From a candidate division WOR-1 bacterium RIFOXYB2_FULL_37_13 (GTDB taxonomy: Bacteria; Margulisbacteria; WOR-1; XYC2-FULL-46-14; XYC2-FULL-37-10), in NCBI GenBank assembly GCA_001771535.1, contig MEUB01000035.1, positions 1 through 35,475 on the forward strand: 35,475 nt of DNA, written 5' to 3'. Numbering within the stretch: the first letter of the stretch is position 1; each line of letters starts with the position of its first letter. This document shows positions 32,472-35,475 of this stretch, one piece after another. The position numbers and the translations under genes are program-made. The notes under the pieces were generated by a model, which saw nothing but the letters and a program-made list of their open reading frames with translations, made no database searches and was not told the DNA's origin.

Positions 32472-33602
32472 CTAAACACTTAAAACATCAAAAGGGTTAT
32501 CAACTTCCAGACCTTTAAGAATATCATAAACAGAATAAAATCTGCGTGCCAATAAATCAAACTGAGGAAAGACCTCTTTTAAATTCGGATATATTTCAGA
32601 ATATCCATGTTTAAGCAGGCTTACAGCTATTGGGTCAGCTTCAACTCTAGCAACTAATTCTGCTACGCTATGAGTCCCAATGTCTCCCATTGAAAGTATA
32701 CAAGGAGAAGTAAATTGCAAAGATATGTAAAATTGCCTATCAACTCCAATTGATATATTTGGCTCTAAAGGCATCCTAATTAATGGAACTTTATTAGGAT
32801 TAACTCTCTCTCCGGAAAACAAATGGGATAATTCTTCATTACATCGTCCACTCATGCTTGGAGAAAAAATGGATGTAGGGATTCTGCTGTTCCTATTATT
32901 TGAAATAATAATAAAATTATTTTGCTCTACCTCACCACGAGCATCAAAAAAAGATGATGAATCTGGAATTTTTCGCCCTAAAGCAGCCGCAAGATTATGC
33001 TGGCTTGTAAAATCTTTCAACCCAACACAATTAATTCTTATGGCTACAGCACTAAATTCTGTTTTTACCAGATAAATTATATTGGCAAGATATTCAACAT
33101 TTAAAATTACTTGATCTAAATTATGGAAATTATCACATGAAATTTGCAATGAAAAAGCTAACCTGGATATTCTCTTTCTAATTTCTGATAATATAATTCT
33201 TGCCCTATCAACAGCTTTTCCCCAAAAACCGTTTGTAGCAACTTCAACCCAATTAAATCCCAATTTATCAGCTACTTCTATAATTCCATATAAAAGCTCT
33301 AAATCTATAAACGGCTCCCCCCCCCAAAGATGCAAATAGCCTTTATCTCTAGTTTGAATTTGATCTGCAATTTGAGTCAAAACTTTAGTTGCTTCATCCA
33401 AAGAAAATGGGGGAAATCCTTTATGATTTGCATCTTCTAAGCACATTGCGCATCTTGCATTGCAAATATTAGTATAGTTAAACGCAGTAAAAATTGGATG
33501 GAAAATTTGTTCCCCATTAGGAACAGGCAACTTTTCTGCTAATTTGCCTAAAACCCCAGAGCGTTGAATAGGTTGAGTTCTTGCAATTTCATTTAAATAC
33601 AT
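32472..33602 (-). CDS. Radical SAM protein of unknown substrate
   Basis: The 376-aa protein has the radical SAM cluster motif C-x3-C-x2-C in NICNARCAMCLED (residues ~46-58), the GGEP motif in LHLWGGEPFIDLELL (~89-103) and a typical downstream segment VEVATNGFWGKA. The C-terminal part contains GRCNEEL and FTSPCILSMGDIGTHSVAEL, followed by EADPIAVSLLKHG. This resembles the tail of a group of radical SAM proteins that normally show ..pC...... lGNi..esl.eil..a..dpl, but with few of the usual auxiliary-cluster cysteines. Substrate is unknown. A nine-base G run in the coding strand at the GGEP motif keeps frame. It lies downstream of ruvA, where ruvB would often be. Confidence 0.85.
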   Translation of the reverse strand: MYLNEIARTQPIQRSGVLGKLAEKLPVPNGEQIFHPIFTAFNYTNICNARCAMCLEDANHKGFPPFSLDEATKVLTQIADQIQTRDKGYLHLWGGEPFIDLELLYGIIEVADKLGFNWVEVATNGFWGKAVDRARIILSEIRKRISRLAFSLQISCDNFHNLDQVILNVEYLANIIYLVKTEFSAVAIRINCVGLKDFTSQHNLAAALGRKIPDSSSFFDARGEVEQNNFIIISNNRNSRIPTSIFSPSMSGRCNEELSHLFSGERVNPNKVPLIRMPLEPNISIGVDRQFYISLQFTSPCILSMGDIGTHSVAELVARVEADPIAVSLLKHGYSEIYPNLKEVFPQFDLLARRFYSVYDILKGLEVDNPFDVLSV

Positions 33603-33735
33603 ATATAATTCAAGTTACAATCCCTAACGGATTGATATTTAACTGCCCTCTAAAAAGAATTTCGACAAAATCAGGTTGAAATTTCATATATGGAAATGTT
33701 GCAGTGGAAATATTGCAAAATGTATTTTATAAAAA

Positions 33736-34329
33736 CTAAGCCAGATTTTTTAGTGCTATCTTGATAACATCTTCAACACTTAAGGTTTTTGATAAATCCA
33801 GTTTTAATAAAACGTCTCTTGCTTCTCGAGAAGAATAACCTAATGTCACCAAAGCTGAAATAGCGTCAGAAACAACTCCTTCATCCCCTATTTCTTTTGC
33901 CATTTCAGAAGGATTAATCCCGTAAGCTTTGCTTATTTTATCTTTCAACTCCACGACAACCCTTTGAGCAGTTTTCTTCCCAACTCCAGGAGCTGATGAA
34001 ATAAGGTCAACATCTCCATGAGTAATGGCCGCAACCAATTTATCGGGCGGCATTACAGAAATAAGGGTCATCGCGCTTTTAGGCCCTATTCCGCTGACAC
34101 TAAGCAGCGCGTTGAAAAGGTTTTTTTCTTCTTTTGATATAAAGCCATACAGCGAAAGGGAATCTTCTCTGACAATTTGAACGGTAAAAACCTTGACCTT
34201 ATTACCGAGAGAACCGATTATTGAAATAAGAGATGTAGGAGCAAATATTTTATAGCCGACGCCATTTACATCTATTATTATTGAATCTTTATCAATATTT
34301 TCCAATATTCCCGAAATATGAGAAATCAT
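33736..34329 (-). CDS. ruvA: Holliday junction branch-migration protein RuvA
   Basis: The 197-aa protein starts MISHISGILENIDKDSIIID and carries the N-terminal OB-fold (VGYKIFAPTSLISIIG, EDSLSLYGFISKEEKNLF). Two helix-hairpin-helix segments follow (LLSVSGIGPKSAMTLISVM and ISSAPGVGKKTAQRVVVELK), then a C-terminal domain III (DAISALVTLGYSSREARDVL) that contacts RuvB. It binds four-way junctions. It overlaps ruvC by 4 nt. No ruvB is found in the window, although domain III implies one exists elsewhere. Confidence 0.96.
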   Translation of the reverse strand: MISHISGILENIDKDSIIIDVNGVGYKIFAPTSLISIIGSLGNKVKVFTVQIVREDSLSLYGFISKEEKNLFNALLSVSGIGPKSAMTLISVMPPDKLVAAITHGDVDLISSAPGVGKKTAQRVVVELKDKISKAYGINPSEMAKEIGDEGVVSDAISALVTLGYSSREARDVLLKLDLSKTLSVEDVIKIALKNLA

Positions 34330-34811
34330 CTTGCCTCCATTTTATACGAATTTAAATGGCAAATGGCAATAGCCAAAGCATCGGCAGCGTCATCGGGCTT
34401 TGGAATATCCTTGAGTTTTAATAATTTCTTTACCATTTGCTGAACCTGATTTTTATCCGCCTTGCCATAGCCTGTAATAGCCAATTTTACCTGTAACGGA
34501 GTATATTCCGCGACCAACCGATGGGACTGCGCGGCGGCAAGGAGGATAACACCTCTGGCCTCTCCTACAGAAATAGCGGTTTTACTGTTGCTGCAAAAAA
34601 AAAGCCTTTCAACCGCGACATAATCAGGCTCAAATTCTTTAATCAAAGCCTGAAGTTCAGAATGAATTTTAAATAATCGTTCATGAGCCGAAAATATTTT
34701 TGAAGTCTTTATGCATCCGTAATAAACAAGCTCAGCTGAACCGCTATTTGTCTCTTCAACAAAACCAAATCCTAGTGTCGCTATGCCTGGATCGATTCCT
34801 AATGTCCGCAT
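34326..34811 (-). CDS. ruvC: Crossover junction endodeoxyribonuclease RuvC
   Basis: The 161-aa protein starts MRTLGIDPGIATLGFGFVEE (catalytic Asp7), with the second acidic residue in DYVAVERLFF (Glu near residue 68) and the C-terminal pair in PDDAADALAIAICHLNS. It resolves Holliday junctions by symmetrical cuts. Length is normal. The ATG is 9 nt from an extended -10 box (TG-T-TATAAT), so the leader is very short and no Shine-Dalgarno is seen. ruvA follows with a 4-nt overlap. Confidence 0.96.
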   Translation of the reverse strand: MRTLGIDPGIATLGFGFVEETNSGSAELVYYGCIKTSKIFSAHERLFKIHSELQALIKEFEPDYVAVERLFFCSNSKTAISVGEARGVILLAAAQSHRLVAEYTPLQVKLAITGYGKADKNQVQQMVKKLLKLKDIPKPDDAADALAIAICHLNSYKMEAR

Positions 34812-34820
34812 TATTTATGA

Positions 34821-34829
34821 ATTATAACA
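34821..34829 (-). promoter_or_regulatory. Extended -10 promoter of ruvCA
   Basis: On the reverse strand TG-T-TATAAT occupies 34829-34821; its 3' end is 9 nt from the ruvC ATG (34811). The -35 region is poor, as usual for extended -10 promoters. Confidence 0.5.
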
Positions 34830-34878
34830 CGTTTTTTTAAATCGAGATGGGAGAAAGCCCAATATTGGAATTTGGCAA

Positions 34879-35163
34879 TTACACAGCTACATATTCTGCA
34901 AATGATACCGATTCTGGAACAGGGATGTGTTCTTCCCTCAAACCCTTTATGTGCATTTCAATTGCTTCATGCATATTTTGTTCAACCTCTTCACGAGTAT
35001 CGCCTGTAGCCACACACCCGGATAAATCAGGCGAATATGCAGAATAATTCCCATTAGTTTTTTCAATAACAACAAGAAAGCGGTTCATAACTATGCTCCC
35101 TTTAGTCCTAACTAAATACCATCCATCATCCTCAATCATTTTTATAACATCACGAACTTTCAT
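34879..35163 (-). pseudogene. hicB: Collapsed hicA-hicB locus: HicA N-terminus fused in frame to full HicB
   Basis: The 94-aa frame starts MKVRDVIKMIEDDGWYLVRT, a standard HicA toxin start. After KGS (residues ~21-23), where HicA continues with the catalytic histidine (GSHxxF), it jumps via IV to MNRFLVVIEKTNGNYSAYSP, then CVATGDTREEVEQNMHEAIE, a complete HicB antitoxin to its VSFAEYVAV end. The active-site histidine and about 35-40 HicA residues are missing, so no toxin remains. HicB may still be made separately: ATG 35088 (69 aa) lies 7 nt after AGGGAG. With no DNA-binding domain this is the short form of HicB. It is likely a relic, or an antitoxin kept against another HicA. Confidence 0.75.
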
Positions 35164-35286
35164 CTTTATTATTTTATTTTATCATTTTTACCACCCATAA
35201 AACAATAAGTATTTTATCTCCTGTCCGGCGTCAAAATTGTTCGACCAAATCAGGTATGGAGCACGGATATCAACAAAAATACGTTT

Positions 35287-35315
35287 TTAACCCCGATTAT
35301 CTTAATCGGGGTTAA
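35287..35315. repeat. Perfect 13-bp inverted repeat with 3-nt loop
   Basis: TTAACCCCGATTA (35287-35299) and TAATCGGGGTTAA (35303-35315) are exact reverse complements around TCT. No T-run follows on either strand, so it is not a standard Rho-independent terminator; it may be an operator, an attenuator or a processing hairpin for the gene starting at 35416. The rest of 35164-35415 is AT-rich with no gene seen. Confidence 0.6.
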
Positions 35316-35415
35316 TAAAAGGGTTAACATGGAGAAACTATCAAGAAATACTGAAATTTCAACTTTTTTCCCCCGACATAAAATCACACAGGGAAAAAAA
35401 TAGGAGAAAAAAACA

Positions 35416-35475
35416 ATGGATATAAATATAACAATGTATACTAGCAAAATAAAACTGCTGGCTTTTTTAATGAGA
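35416..35475 (+). CDS. Start of a rightward gene running off the window
   Basis: TAGGAG lies 9 nt before ATG 35416, which opens MDINITMYTSKIKLLAFLMR to the edge with no stop. The hydrophobic stretch after a lysine pair (KIKLLAFLM) could be the beginning of a signal peptide or membrane anchor. Too little is present to name a family. The ribosome binding site is the main support. Confidence 0.4.
   Translation, partial: MDINITMYTSKIKLLAFLMR

Noticed and set aside
33315-33325. Nine-base C run in the radical SAM gene as a possible frameshift
   Set aside because: The frame passes through it as Trp-Gly-Gly-Glu-Pro, the expected radical SAM motif, so the run has the right length.

Overview
The window looks like chromosomal DNA from a low-GC, Gram-negative (diderm) and probably anaerobic bacterium. 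Diderm evidence: an LPS-export barrel (LptD), apolipoprotein N-acyltransferase (Lnt), a TolC/RND/MFP efflux set and a beta-barrel-like protein with a signal peptide. Anaerobic metabolism is suggested by an EtfA with two fused ferredoxin clusters, an EtfB resembling the bifurcating group, and a radical SAM enzyme. The gene mix resembles deep-branching uncultured lineages such as Margulisbacteria/WOR-1, but that placement is a guess; nothing in the window (no rRNA) proves it.

Layout. (1) 1-4330 is an accessory strip: the start of an Rpn/PDDEXK-type gene, two small unknown proteins, a decayed C-terminal fragment of a DUF4143 ATPase, an odd sigma-70-like protein, an SRPBCC protein, an ICMT-like methyltransferase, a chimeric DUF1697/VOC fragment and a ZIP metal transporter. 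Several of these genes lack a Shine-Dalgarno sequence and have an extended -10 box 6-9 nt before the start codon, suggesting leaderless mRNAs. (2) 4393-8464 is a nitrogen module: a NifA-like sigma-54 activator faces an operon of outer-membrane protein, AmtB and GlnK. That operon is preceded by a good -24/-12 promoter and a TGT-N10-ACA site. (3) 8541-16614 holds two unknown proteins, then lptD - lipoprotein - lnt, then a CrtI-like FAD oxidoreductase. (4) 16609-32394 is a fatty-acid and envelope block read leftward. It looks like the classic yceD-rpmF-plsX-fabH-fabD-fabG-acpP-fabF order with two insertions: an MFP-RND-(PII-like)-TolC operon between plsX and fabH, and an acyl-CoA dehydrogenase-EtfB-EtfA set between fabH and fabD. 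FabK is the dedicated enoyl reductase. (5) 32472-34829 carries a radical SAM enzyme and ruvC-ruvA without ruvB. (6) The right end has a hicA-hicB locus collapsed by internal deletion, a perfect 13-bp hairpin and the start of a new rightward gene.

The most interesting items are the flavin-based Acd/Etf module inside the fatty-acid synthase cluster, the sigma-54-controlled outer-membrane protein/AmtB/GlnK unit, a PII-like small protein coupled to an RND pump, two intergenic sites built of inverted seven-base repeat arrays, the leaderless-promoter pattern, and two gene remnants (hicA/hicB and DUF1697/VOC) in which deletion appears to have made an in-frame fusion. No tRNA, rRNA, CRISPR array or complete insertion sequence was seen.
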